64,000 bases of DNA, taken from the NCBI GenBank assembly GCA_963734625.1, contig CAVTHW010000014.1:1-64000 (forward strand), read 5' to 3'. A program made the position numbers and the translations under genes. Each line of letters begins with the position of its first letter. The first letter of the stretch is position 1. The DNA comes from CAVTHW01 sp963734625 (GTDB lineage Bacteria; Acidobacteriota; Terriglobia; Bryobacterales; Bryobacteraceae). Shown piece by piece: positions 27,996-36,821 of this stretch. Below the pieces are notes generated by a model. That model did not search any database. It was not told the DNA's origin and saw nothing but the letters and a program-made list of their open reading frames with translations.

Positions 27996-28318
27996 TATGA
28001 GGAGACAGGACCAAAGGTGTGACCCCAAGGCCGCCTATACCCAAGGCGAAGCTGCGAGTCGGATCACTGGCAGACAGAAGCTGATACCAGACCCGACGTG
28101 CACTTTGTCAGCTGCATAGTGTGCAGTCGCCAGGCCGATCAAGCTCCTATTACAGTTTTTTTGACCACGGAGGACTAGGTAGTGTCATTTTTCTTTGAGT
28201 CTTTTTCAGTCGCCCGCCTCAAAACGCACATACCTTTATCTGTTGTCAGTTGAATGACTTGCAAAGGTGTTGTCAAGAGTTGCTCTGGCAGTTTCTTACT
28301 TTCAGGACCTTCCGTCGC
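27996..28318. other. Intergenic region upstream of rep promoter
   Basis: It holds a decayed copy of the recurrent palindrome (CTGCATA-G-TGTGCAG, 28112-28126) and a TTTTCAGTCGCCCG stretch that also occurs at 26926-26939. No gene was seen. A double-strand origin for Rep could lie here, but no nick site was recognised. Confidence 0.35.
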
Positions 28319-28346
28319 TTGACAAATAGAAAAGTCGTGGTATAAT
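28319..28346 (+). promoter_or_regulatory. Near-consensus sigma70 promoter of rep
   Basis: TTGACA (28319-28324), 16 bases, TATAAT (28341-28346). The leader before the rep start is about 195 bases, long enough for antisense or attenuation control. Confidence 0.75.
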
Positions 28347-28548
28347 TGTGTTATAAGGAAGTTGTGTTTGCCGCCTGAGTTTTGAGGACCACCTTCTCAA
28401 CGATAGGCTTCCTCTTATCAACTAGAGCAGAGCGACGCATCAATCAGTAATTCCTTTAGATTTCTAACCTCTCTTTTTTTAGCCCAACATCGGCAGCACA
28501 ACCCCCACAATTGCGGTTCAAAGGGAGAAGTGCGCCAAAAGGAACATT

Positions 28549-29430
28549 ATGCAGCAACTCACAGCATCATTAAGTGCCGTATCTGATTTCATTCCCAAAG
28601 AGGAAGCCCACCTTTGGGACATTTACAAGCGCCAAACTCGTAAAGCAGCGGCTGTGTTCGCTAAGCACGGTGACGCCTACTATTCCAACAGAATGCTCGA
28701 CTGCGCGAACAATGTCGGCCTTGCGCCTGACCACTGTCTGGACGGAATCGAAAGGCTAAGACCGTGGCGGACGTTTTTATGCGGACTTTCGGCCTGTCCG
28801 TTGTGCCAGTGGCGCAAGGCTTGTAGGCGCAGGGCACAATTCCTGCCTATTGCACGCGATTTAGCTAAGCAGTATTCAAGCCTGTTTGCCTTGACCCTCA
28901 CCGTGCGGAACTGCGTTGTAGGCGACCTGCGGCGAACGATAGACGACCTTACAGGTGGCTATGAGCGGATGGTTCGGAGAAAGTCCCTCAAGTCCCTTAT
29001 TAAGGGATGGCTTCGCAGTACCGAGGTCACACGCGGAGATGATGGCTCGGCCCATCCTCATTTTCATTCCTTGCTTGCGCTCCGTGGTGGGTTCCTTGCT
29101 GGGCAAGACAGGTTGTCCCAGAGTGACTGGGCTGGGCGTTGGGCGGACTCGATGCGGCTCGACTACGAGCCCACCGTCAGTTGGGAGCCCGTAGAACAGT
29201 CCCAGAGAGCCCTCTGCTACCTGTTCAAGTGCACACCAGAGCAGTTGGAGGGGATTCTAGCCGACGAGGATTTCTATATGGAGTCTACACACCAACTGCA
29301 CAATGTGCGGATGGTTTCTTCGGGTGGGGCCTTTTATGGCCCGCAGTTGCAGGGGGCTAAGACAGAAAGGCCTGAATCAAATATGTTCTTGTTCGACCGG
29401 GGAAATCGACATTATGCACTTGCTTCCTAG
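28549..29430 (+). CDS. Rolling-circle replication initiator (Rep_1 type)
   Basis: The protein has 293 residues. An N-terminal Cys region (CPLCQWRKACRRRAQ, about 84-98) precedes Rep motif 1 (FALTLTVRN, about 120), the HUH metal motif (AHPHFHSLLAL, about 185) and a motif-3-like YLFK (about 232) with the candidate nicking Tyr. These are the motifs of pC194/pUB110-family Rep proteins, which nick and join one strand at the plasmid origin. Rep on an integrated element suggests a replicating excised form or a captured plasmid. AAAGGA precedes the ATG. Confidence 0.85.
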   Translation: MQQLTASLSAVSDFIPKEEAHLWDIYKRQTRKAAAVFAKHGDAYYSNRMLDCANNVGLAPDHCLDGIERLRPWRTFLCGLSACPLCQWRKACRRRAQFLPIARDLAKQYSSLFALTLTVRNCVVGDLRRTIDDLTGGYERMVRRKSLKSLIKGWLRSTEVTRGDDGSAHPHFHSLLALRGGFLAGQDRLSQSDWAGRWADSMRLDYEPTVSWEPVEQSQRALCYLFKCTPEQLEGILADEDFYMESTHQLHNVRMVSSGGAFYGPQLQGAKTERPESNMFLFDRGNRHYALAS

Positions 29431-29947
29431 AAATGGCATTGCTGGCGTTTTCAGCCTCGCTCTGGCGTCGCTGGGGCCTGCCGAAGGAAATGGCCGATCC
29501 TTATGTCGGCCCGTTATAGCCCTGAGAACCCGCTTGGGTGCATAAGGATAACCAGCAAACAGTTTCTGATATGGAGGGGGCCGCTTGTAAGGCCCGCTTA
29601 CTCAATCGTTTGCGGGCAATTGCGAGCAGTGGTTTACGCAACAAAAGGGAGTTCCTTCTATTAATGGCTTTAGTGCCTGTAGAATCCAATACTTACGACT
29701 AGCCAATATCATTTGAGAGCAGGATGTTATCGTTTCTGCTGCCACAAACGCCCCAATTGGAAGAGTCGGAGTTGTTCTAGCCTATTCAGCTAGAACAGTA
29801 AAGCAATCTGTCCCGCGATCTGTGACAGATTATGCCTCACAGCGTCCCCCGAACGGGGCGACCTACATTCAAACCCCCGCAATAGCCCGTCCATTCGCGA
29901 TAGCTGCGGGTTAACGCAGGAGTATTCATAAAGGAAAGAAGTACATT
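29431..29947 (+). other. Noncoding region with three consecutive hairpins (possible origin)
   Basis: TGTTCTAGC/GCTAGAACA (29773-29797, loop 7), AATCTGTC/GACAGATT (29805-29831, loop 11) and CCCCG-AA-CGGGG (29847-29858) follow one another. No gene was found. Clustered hairpins next to an RCR rep gene fit a single-strand origin or the nick-site region, though terminators are an alternative for the first two. Confidence 0.45.
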
Positions 29948-30232
29948 ATGTCCGAACTGTCAAATGCTTATACTGATGCTTCATCAGCAACTGATAATAG
30001 AACCGATTCTCCAGTTCCACAGATCCCCCAGTACTACCGCGTCAAGGACGTGGCTCGGAAACTGGCCCTGAGCGAGAAGTCGATCATCCGGCGTTTCAAG
30101 GACGATCCAGACGTATTGGTGATGTCCGAACCGCGAAAGGGCGTCCGCAAGTATAAGACGTACCTCGTCCCCGAAGTCAGCATCCTCCGTCTCATCGACA
30201 ACCTCAGACCTCGTGGCCGCCCAAACCAGTAG
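29948..30232 (+). CDS. Small HTH DNA-binding protein
   Basis: The protein has 94 residues. A polar leader of about 28 residues is followed by an HTH_17/MerR-like domain: YYRVKDVARKLALSEKSIIRRF, a wing with KYKTYLVPEVSILRLI and a basic end. It is probably a regulator or recombination directionality factor of the element. AAAGGAAAG lies upstream of the ATG. Confidence 0.65.
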   Translation: MSELSNAYTDASSATDNRTDSPVPQIPQYYRVKDVARKLALSEKSIIRRFKDDPDVLVMSEPRKGVRKYKTYLVPEVSILRLIDNLRPRGRPNQ

Positions 30233-30360
30233 CTGCAATGGGATGGTCTGAGCTTCTAACACACACGCAAGAGAGAGGATGCAGCCTGATCGACCCGTGC
30301 CGCTTCTCTCGCTGAAGGGACAGGGAGGTCCTGGAAGAGGACACTCCCAGAAGGATTCAT

Positions 30361-30576
30361 ATGAATGGAATTATAGCGACAGATTTTGAGCAGGTCCTGG
30401 ACAGCAAGGACGCTGCCAGTCTGCTGAAGATTCACCCCAAAACGCTCCAGAAGATGGCTCGTGAGGGCAAGGTGCCAGCATTCCGAATAGCCGATTTGTG
30501 GCGCTTCAGGGCTTCTGAACTGGACACCTGGCTGCGATCTGTTGTACGCTTTGACGGCCACTCGTGCCGTAACTGA
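30361..30576 (+). CDS. Excisionase-family (HTH_17) protein
   Basis: The protein has 71 residues, essentially one winged helix domain: LDSKDAASLLKIHPKTLQKMAREGKVPAFRI followed by WRFRASELDTWL is the classic excisionase signature pattern. It lies 17 bases before the integrase gene, so it is probably co-transcribed and controls the direction of recombination. Confidence 0.82.
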   Translation: MNGIIATDFEQVLDSKDAASLLKIHPKTLQKMAREGKVPAFRIADLWRFRASELDTWLRSVVRFDGHSCRN

Positions 30577-30593
30577 ACGAAAGGAGCAATCGT

Positions 30594-31787
30594 TTGTTTA
30601 CGCGCACACGATGTCAACAAGGCAGTCTGCAAGTGAAGAAGAGAAGTACAGGAGAGGAGGTTTGGGAGTTCAGATGGTACGAGCCGGATCAGCAGGGGGG
30701 ACGCCAGCGTCGGGCGGCGACAGTAGGGAGTTTGGAGCGGTACTCAACCGAATCCGCCGCGAGGAAGTCTCCCAAGGTCCAGGCCCTGCTGTTGGGGGCC
30801 AATTCGGAGCAGGCCGAGGCTGGGGTCTTAATCCCCAGCTTCGGGGAGCTGCTAGCCCGCTATGAGCAACAGGAGATGCCTGAGCGATACTCGACCAGGA
30901 CGGCCTATCAGTCGAATATCGACAGACACATCAGACCGAGGTGGGCTGACACGCCGCTTAACATGATAAAGCCGATGGCGGTTGAGCACTGGCTGAAGGG
31001 CTTGAAACTGGCACCGAAGACGAAAACTCACATTCGGAGCCTGATGCACACGATCTTCAATTGTGGCCAACGGTGGGAATTCATCGACGGGAACCCAATC
31101 GAATTGGTACGGGTGAAGGACGGGACAAAGCGGCTGGAGAAACCGCGAATTTTGGCGCTGGAGGAGTTCCGCAGATTGTTGCCCTACATTCGGGAGCCGT
31201 ACCAGACCATGGTATTGGTTGCTGGGTGTCTCGGACTGAGGGTCAGCGAGATCATGGCCCTGCAATGGGGGGACTTCGACTTCGAGAAGTTCACGCTGCT
31301 CGTGCAGCGCAGCATCGTTGACGGGCGTGTCGGTGACGTGAAGACCGAGTACTCCCGTGATGAGGTGCCGCTCGATCCACTACTAGCAGATAAGCTCCTG
31401 CGGTACAGGGATCGGTGCAAACCAACCTCTGAAGGATGGCTTTTCGCCAATCCCAGCACCGGCTGGCCGTTCTATCAGGGGGAGATCCAGAAGAAGCACA
31501 TCGGCAAAGCGGCGGTCGCCGCCGGGATTTCTGGCAGGGTTGGCTGGCACACCTTCCGCCACAGCTATCGCTCGTGGCTAGATGCAGGTGGAGCGCCGAT
31601 GACAGTGCAGAAGGAGCTGATGCGCCATGCCAGCATTCAGACGACGATGAATGTCTACGGTGCTGCCATGAGCGAAACCAAGAGGGCAGCGAACAGCAAG
31701 GTGGTTGAGATGGTTCTCAAGAAAACGGTCGTCGGACCGGCCTCCGTTGAACCACAACAGGAGCCGATTCGCGCTATCGGGAGTTAA
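30594..31787 (+). CDS. int: Tyrosine recombinase integrase
   Basis: The protein has 397 residues. An N-terminal SAM-like/core-binding domain (about 85-165, with ARYEQQEMPERYS) is followed by the catalytic domain (about 185-375) holding the Arg in GLRVSEI, the Lys in VKTEYSRDEV, HTFRH and the LMRHASIQTTMNVYG box with the final His and nucleophilic Tyr. The start is TTG with AAGGAG 8 bases upstream. The gene runs towards the 3' end of tRNA-fMet, 49 bases away, which is therefore the probable attachment site. No inactivating change was seen. Confidence 0.9.
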   Translation: MFTRTRCQQGSLQVKKRSTGEEVWEFRWYEPDQQGGRQRRAATVGSLERYSTESAARKSPKVQALLLGANSEQAEAGVLIPSFGELLARYEQQEMPERYSTRTAYQSNIDRHIRPRWADTPLNMIKPMAVEHWLKGLKLAPKTKTHIRSLMHTIFNCGQRWEFIDGNPIELVRVKDGTKRLEKPRILALEEFRRLLPYIREPYQTMVLVAGCLGLRVSEIMALQWGDFDFEKFTLLVQRSIVDGRVGDVKTEYSRDEVPLDPLLADKLLRYRDRCKPTSEGWLFANPSTGWPFYQGEIQKKHIGKAAVAAGISGRVGWHTFRHSYRSWLDAGGAPMTVQKELMRHASIQTTMNVYGAAMSETKRAANSKVVEMVLKKTVVGPASVEPQQEPIRAIGS

Positions 31788-31835
31788 CGGGAGTCTGGAT
31801 GAGAACCGATTTTGCTTGGAAGTTGTTGAAAAGGT

Positions 31836-31912
<77 letters not shown>

Positions 31913-32478
31913 TGTCTATCTTAGCGCAGGGTGGACTCCAGGTCAACGGAGAGTCTTGTCTCACCAGGACCTTCGCATAGCGGAATGGGAGACCGGGCAA
32001 GTCGTGTAGATTTCGTCGTTTGGGGAGGAACTGGGGCGCCGCGGAGATTCGGAAAACGGTTCTTGACAAGTTCCGAGCAATCCGGGGGAGTGTTCCTGCG
32101 TATATGAGGGTAGGTAGAGACTAAAGATGGCGGGGCCGTGTGAGGACAGCCAAGAGAGTTCCATCCCAGACTGTGGCTGGAGCTGCCCGCGGCGCTGAAT
32201 GCGGTTCTTCACGATCATGGCCAGGTCGTTCAACGGGTCTTGAATAAGGAATGGTGACTCGGTTCGCCGGACGCACAATCCCCGACCCGTGACATACGCC
32301 AACAACAGCACCCACCTGTGTCTTGTATGGTGCACGTACATCACAGGTGGGCTGGCGCTGAATCGGCAGGTCGCATATTCTGACCAGACCGGTCGCAGCC
32401 GCCCCCCGGTCAGCAACTCCGACTAGTGTCCGGCTGGGAGGGCCAGAGAATCTAAGGAAACTTCTGGAAACTTCAGCC
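31913..32478. other. Gap with one long inverted repeat
   Basis: The only clear structure is CCCACCTGTG (32311-32320) paired with CACAGGTGGG (32342-32351) around 21 bases. Open frames on the minus strand overlap each other and have no family resemblance. Confidence 0.4.
32311..32351. promoter_or_regulatory. 10-bp perfect inverted repeat (operator or terminator)
   Basis: CCCACCTGTG and CACAGGTGGG are separated by 21 bases and have no following T run. They lie about 130 bases upstream of the first oxidoreductase promoter, so operator use is possible. Confidence 0.4.
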
Positions 32479-32507
32479 TTGATCTCCCCGGTTTGCAGGC
32501 GTATACT
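32479..32507 (+). promoter_or_regulatory. Promoter placing TSS at the start codon
   Basis: TTGATC (32479-32484), 17 bases, TATACT (32502-32507). Only 10 bases separate the -10 from the ATG at 32518, so the message should have a leader of about 4 bases or none. Confidence 0.6.
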
Positions 32508-32517
32508 CCACATTGTC

Positions 32518-34164
32518 ATGTCAGAAAACTGTCTTTCAAGACGACACTTTTTCTACGGGTCGCTGCTCGCGGGGGCCGTCCCGGCAGGAGGCTTCAGCAG
32601 TGTACCCTCGCTGACAAAGCTGGGGTACAAGTCGCCCAACGAGAAACTTAACCTGGCCTCGATCGGGGCTGGCGGCCGGCCCTTCAGTGACCTGCGCAAC
32701 TCCGTTTCGGGCGTGGAGAATGTGGTGGCGCTGGCGGACGTCGATTGGAATCGGGGGCAGCAAGGCTTCTCCACGTATGAGAAGGCCACGAAGTACAAAG
32801 ACTTCCGGCAGATGCTCGACAAATCGGGCAAGGAAATCGACGCGGTAATCATCGGAACCTCCGACCACATGCACGCCACGTGCGCCCTGGCTTGCATGCA
32901 ACTCGGCAAGCACGTCTACGTCGAGAAACCGCTGACCCGCACGCCCTGGGAGGCGCGCTTGCTGACCCAGGCGGCGGCGAAATATCCCAAGGTGGCCACC
33001 CAGATGGGGAACCAGGGCTACTCTCATGATGCGACGAAGATCGCCTGCGAGATCTTCTGGTCAGGCGAGATAGGCGAAGTGCGAGAGGTCCATGCCTGGC
33101 ACGGCAACCCCGGATGGCCGCAGGGCATGCAGAAGATTCCGCCACCGACGCCAGTTCCGGACACTCTCAACTGGGATGCCTGGCTGGGCGGCGCGGCATG
33201 GCGCCCCTACACTGCCGGCGATGACGAGTACAGGGCATTTGCAGCCAGTGTCATGAACCGGGGCGCCGGGAGCGCCCGAGCCGCCGCGCCGGCAGCCGCG
33301 GGTGCGGCGGGAGCCCCGGGTGCAGCAGGCGGAGCAGCCGCACGGGGCGCGCAGGCGCCTGCCGGCAGGGGCGGGTCCGGCGGACAACAGTATGGTTTCT
33401 ATTTGCCGTTCAACTGGCGCGGCTTCTTCGATTTCGGCAGCGGGCTGTTCGGCGATTGGGGAGTCCACGTAATGGGTCCGGCGAACTGGGCGCTGCAGCT
33501 GAGCCCCGCGAGTCTCATCAGTGTGGAGGCCATCAAGAGGGAGGTTACCAGCCCCTTCACCTACCCGCTGCGGAACGCAGTCAAGTACGAGTTCGGCGCT
33601 CGCGGGAGCATGCCGCCGGTGACGGTTTACTGGACCGACAGTGTTCAAAGTTACGCCTACCTTCCGCCAGGAATGACGATTGCGGAGGCGCGCAAGATCG
33701 CCGGCACTGGCCCGCAAGTCCTGGGCGCCCCATACGCTGGCCAGCCGCCTGCCGCTGGCTGGGGGCAACAACAGGGCATTGGGTACAATCTCATTTTCGT
33801 CGGCTCGAAAGGTTATCTGGGCACCGCTGGCCAGGGCGAAGGAGTGGGCCTGCTTCCTGGGTCGAGGTGGGCGGAGTACAAGCTCCCCAACGCCTATCTT
33901 CCGCGCTCGCCCGGCGCCACCCTCGGCACCGACGATGCCGCGCATTGCCGCGACTGGATCCGCGCCTGCAAGGGCGGAGCGCCGGCCTGCTCCAACTTCA
34001 GCGTCGCCGGGCCTTACACCGAGTGGCTGGTGCTGGGCGCGGTTGCCACCCACTACGAAGGTATGCTGTTGTGGGACAACGCGAAGATGGAGTTCACCAA
34101 CAATAGGGACGCCACCAAGTGGATCAAGCCCACCTTCCGCAAGGGCTGGGAGATTAAGCTGTAG
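32518..34164 (+). CDS. Tat-exported Gfo/Idh/MocA oxidoreductase
   Basis: The protein has 548 residues. A Tat signal (SRRHFFYGSLLAG, about 8-20) precedes a Rossmann domain with IGAGGR, a SDHMHA strand and the VEKPLT motif. The C-terminal GFOD fold has WHGNPGWPQG, FNWRGFFDFG and the final W-D-N-A-K region. An Ala/Gly/Pro-rich insert at about 247-290 sits in the C-terminal domain. The enzyme should oxidise or reduce a sugar or sugar derivative with bound NAD(P) in the periplasm. The ATG at 32518 has no ribosome-binding site; the promoter lies 10 bases upstream. First of three same-strand genes. Confidence 0.88.
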   Translation: MSENCLSRRHFFYGSLLAGAVPAGGFSSVPSLTKLGYKSPNEKLNLASIGAGGRPFSDLRNSVSGVENVVALADVDWNRGQQGFSTYEKATKYKDFRQMLDKSGKEIDAVIIGTSDHMHATCALACMQLGKHVYVEKPLTRTPWEARLLTQAAAKYPKVATQMGNQGYSHDATKIACEIFWSGEIGEVREVHAWHGNPGWPQGMQKIPPPTPVPDTLNWDAWLGGAAWRPYTAGDDEYRAFAASVMNRGAGSARAAAPAAAGAAGAPGAAGGAAARGAQAPAGRGGSGGQQYGFYLPFNWRGFFDFGSGLFGDWGVHVMGPANWALQLSPASLISVEAIKREVTSPFTYPLRNAVKYEFGARGSMPPVTVYWTDSVQSYAYLPPGMTIAEARKIAGTGPQVLGAPYAGQPPAAGWGQQQGIGYNLIFVGSKGYLGTAGQGEGVGLLPGSRWAEYKLPNAYLPRSPGATLGTDDAAHCRDWIRACKGGAPACSNFSVAGPYTEWLVLGAVATHYEGMLLWDNAKMEFTNNRDATKWIKPTFRKGWEIKL

Positions 34165-34215
34165 TTCGTTTTGAGGCCGACCATTCAGGCTCGGTATCGG
34201 TCAAGGAGACGCGGA

Positions 34216-35778
34216 ATGATTCCAAAGAAAGACGAAATCACCCGTCGTGAAATGCTGGCTCCCGCGGCCGCGGGGCTGGCCTTCACGATAGTTCCAAGAC
34301 ACGTGCTGGGCGGCACTGGATACGCCGCGCCAAGCGATAAGATCACCCTGGCCTACATCGGTTGCGGCACTCAGGGAGTGCGAGAGCTGCTGCGATTGGT
34401 CGCCACCCCGGACGTGCAGATTACGGCCGTCTGCGATCCCGTCAAGGACGGCACGAATTACATCGACTGGGACAAGACGGGCATCCGCGACAGCGTCCGC
34501 AAGCTTCTGGAGAACACCAATTGGGGCGCTGGCGTCAGCGGCATTCGCGCCGGCCGCGACGTGGCCAAGGAGATCATCGATACCTACTACGCGAAGAAGC
34601 GGGGATCGGAGAACTTCAGGGGCGTCGCTTCCTACGCGGACTTCCGGGAGCTGCTGGAAAAGGAGAAAGACCTGGACTCCGTCAAGATCATGACGCCTGA
34701 CCACCTGCACGCCACCATTTCCCTTGCGGCCATGAAGCAACACAAACACGTGCTCATCCACAAGCCCCTGTCCAACCGGGTGGCGGAGGTGCGCATGGTG
34801 GTTGAAGGCGCGCGGAAGACGGGCGTCGCCACGCATCTGCTGGCCTGGAGAAGCCCCGCTACCGCGGTACGGGATATGATCCTGGACGGCGGCATCGGCA
34901 CGCTCCGGGAAGTCCACAATTGGACGGACCGCCCGTTCTGGCCGCAGCAGTTGAGCCTCCCCACCGAGAGGCCGCCGGTCCCCGCGGGCTTCGATTGGAA
35001 CTTGTGGCTGGGGCCGGCACTGGACCGGCCGTATAATCCCAGTTACACCCACGCCGTGTTTCGCGGCTGGTACGAATTTGGCGGCGGCAGCATCGCGGAC
35101 ATGGGGAACTATAGTCTCTGGCCCATCTTCATGGCGCTCGATCTGCCGGTGCCCTATAGCATCGAAGCGCAATCCAGCTCCAGTTGCGAAATCAACGACC
35201 AGGTGAGCAGCGTCAAGATGAACGATTTCGCGTTCCCCTACGCCAACCGTGTGTGCTTCAAGTTCGCGGCCCACGGGCAGTGGCCCGCGATCAAGCTTTA
35301 CTGGTACGACGGTGGAATGCGTCCCTTCACCCCCGACGAGTTGCTCGAGGACGGTAAATCGATTCCCGCAACCGGCAGCCTGTTCGTCGGCGACAAGGGT
35401 GTGATCCTGAACAACGAAATCGTTCCCGCCAAGAAGATGCAGGAGTACCGCGCCGGCAAGGGGATTCCGCAGCCGCAAGCCGGACGGGGCGGCCGTGGAG
35501 GCGCTGGTGGCGGCGGTGGCGGCGGCGAGACCGACTGGATCGCGGCGTTTAAGGGAGGGCCGCCCTCGCCGGGCAACTTCCTGAATGCGGCCAACTGCTC
35601 GGAAGCCATTGCCCTGGCCGGGGCCGCGATTCGGTACAGCCGGAAACTTTTCGACGAGAGCAGATGCGCGCCGGCGCTGTTGTGGGACCAGGCGAACATG
35701 AAGTTCACCAACATCCCCGACGCCAATGCATACCTGACGCGCGAATATCGCGACGGTTGGAAACTGACCGGCGCGTGA
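34216..35778 (+). CDS. Tat-exported Gfo/Idh/MocA oxidoreductase, HKP variant
   Basis: The protein has 520 residues. The Tat signal is TRREMLAPAAAGLAF and the Rossmann strand has YIGCGTQG. The substrate motif is IHKPLS in place of EKP, so the usual Glu is missing. The middle contains WTDRPFWPQQ and FRGWYEFGGG. A Gly/Arg-rich run lies at about 417-437, just before the DWIAAFKGG helix and the LNAANCSEAIALAG segment. AAGGAG precedes the ATG at 34216, 51 bases after the previous gene. A decayed relative of its C-terminus lies at 58560-58790. The substrate is unknown. Confidence 0.87.
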   Translation: MIPKKDEITRREMLAPAAAGLAFTIVPRHVLGGTGYAAPSDKITLAYIGCGTQGVRELLRLVATPDVQITAVCDPVKDGTNYIDWDKTGIRDSVRKLLENTNWGAGVSGIRAGRDVAKEIIDTYYAKKRGSENFRGVASYADFRELLEKEKDLDSVKIMTPDHLHATISLAAMKQHKHVLIHKPLSNRVAEVRMVVEGARKTGVATHLLAWRSPATAVRDMILDGGIGTLREVHNWTDRPFWPQQLSLPTERPPVPAGFDWNLWLGPALDRPYNPSYTHAVFRGWYEFGGGSIADMGNYSLWPIFMALDLPVPYSIEAQSSSSCEINDQVSSVKMNDFAFPYANRVCFKFAAHGQWPAIKLYWYDGGMRPFTPDELLEDGKSIPATGSLFVGDKGVILNNEIVPAKKMQEYRAGKGIPQPQAGRGGRGGAGGGGGGGETDWIAAFKGGPPSPGNFLNAANCSEAIALAGAAIRYSRKLFDESRCAPALLWDQANMKFTNIPDANAYLTREYRDGWKLTGA

Positions 35779-35801
35779 GGGGAAATACCGAGGAGCCACA
35801 C

Positions 35802-36761
35802 ATGCTTGCAATTTCGAGGAGAGAGTTTCTTGAGAAATCCGCGGCCGTCGCCGGCGCCGGATTCGTGTCCGCCTCGCGGGGACTGTACGCCAATCCGCTA
35901 GGCCTGCCAATCGGGAGCCAGACCTATCCGCATCGCCAGAGGGTCAGGGACGGCGATTTCGCCGGGCTGTGCAAGGATATGGCGGACATCGGAGTGGGCA
36001 TCCTGGAACTGTGCTCACCCGGCTACGCCGAGTTCGCCAGCCTCACGGACGGAAAGCAAACCCGGAAGGTCATCGAGGACCACGGTCTCAAGTGCCCGAG
36101 CGCCCACTTCGAGCTGAGCGAGCTGCGCACCAAACAGGACCAGATGATCGCCTGGGCCAAGGACGTCGGCATGACACAGATGGGTACGGCCAGCCTGGGC
36201 GGGCAGACGCAAAACGGCGTCGCCACGATGGATGTCGTGAAGCGGGCCGCGGATGAATATAACAAGATCGGTGAAGTCGCCGCCAAAGCGGGCATTGTGC
36301 AGTTCCTGCACGACGAAGGCTTCGAGATGGCCCGCGTCGACGGCCGGCTGGTTTACGAAGTCTTGTTCGAACTGCTCGACCCGAAGTTCGTGAAGATGCA
36401 GTTCCAGATGTCCGCCATGAGGACGGTCGGTGATCCTGTGATGTACTTCACGAAGTATCCCGGGCGCATCGTCTCGATTCACTTACAGGGGGTGGATTTG
36501 AACCCGGCCCCGGCGGCCCCCGCGGCGCCGCCGACCCCAGCGCCCACGGCGAATCCGGCAGCTCCCGCCGCGGGAGGACAAGCCGCTCGCGGCGGGCGCG
36601 GCGGACGTGGCGGCCCTCAACTGGCAGTGGGAAAGGACAGCGTCGACTGGGCCAGAGTTTTTGCCGCAGCCAAGGCCGGAGGGGTCAAGAACTATTTCGT
36701 CGAGCAAAACTGGGATCTCACGGTCCAGAGCGTGGCCTATCTGAAGACGCTGAGCGTCTGA
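35802..36761 (+). CDS. Tat-exported sugar phosphate isomerase/epimerase-like TIM barrel
   Basis: The protein has 319 residues. A Tat signal (SRREFLEKSAAVAGAG) is followed by an AP_endonuc_2/xylose-isomerase-like barrel: LPIGSQTYPHR, GILELCSPGY, then FLHDEGFEM and a VSIHLQGVDL strand. A Pro/Ala/Gly insert (about 233-273) interrupts the barrel just before DSVDWARVF. Metal ligands are only partly recognisable, so it may bind rather than turn over sugars. AGGAG lies 7 bases before the ATG. Third gene of the unit starting at 32518; an oxidoreductase with an isomerase is the usual pairing for 3-keto-sugar chemistry. Confidence 0.8.
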   Translation: MLAISRREFLEKSAAVAGAGFVSASRGLYANPLGLPIGSQTYPHRQRVRDGDFAGLCKDMADIGVGILELCSPGYAEFASLTDGKQTRKVIEDHGLKCPSAHFELSELRTKQDQMIAWAKDVGMTQMGTASLGGQTQNGVATMDVVKRAADEYNKIGEVAAKAGIVQFLHDEGFEMARVDGRLVYEVLFELLDPKFVKMQFQMSAMRTVGDPVMYFTKYPGRIVSIHLQGVDLNPAPAAPAAPPTPAPTANPAAPAAGGQAARGGRGGRGGPQLAVGKDSVDWARVFAAAKAGGVKNYFVEQNWDLTVQSVAYLKTLSV

Positions 36762-36821
36762 GCAGCACGGGCGAACCCCGCGCGCCAGTCGGGTAGCCGT
36801 GCGGTCATGCACTTGCCGAGC

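Larger units (their letters stand above)
25860..31835. mobile_element. Integrative element next to tRNA-fMet (left end uncertain)
   Basis: The right end is well supported: a tyrosine integrase gene ends 49 bases from the 3' end of an initiator tRNA, the usual attachment target. Inside are two excisionase-like proteins, a rolling-circle Rep, a methyltransferase and a noncoding locus. Base composition falls near 25860 and in several intergenic stretches. No copy of the tRNA 3' end was found at the left, so the left boundary is an estimate. Confidence 0.6.

Noticed and set aside
29865..29888. TTCAAACCCCCGCAA resembling the tRNA-fMet 3' end, considered as the second attachment site
   Set aside because: It is in the opposite orientation to the tRNA and too short; it lies inside the element between rep and the excisionase genes.
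33061..36482. Long minus-strand open frames opposite the first three catabolic genes
   Set aside because: They are antisense shadows in high-GC coding sequence without ribosome-binding sites or domains.
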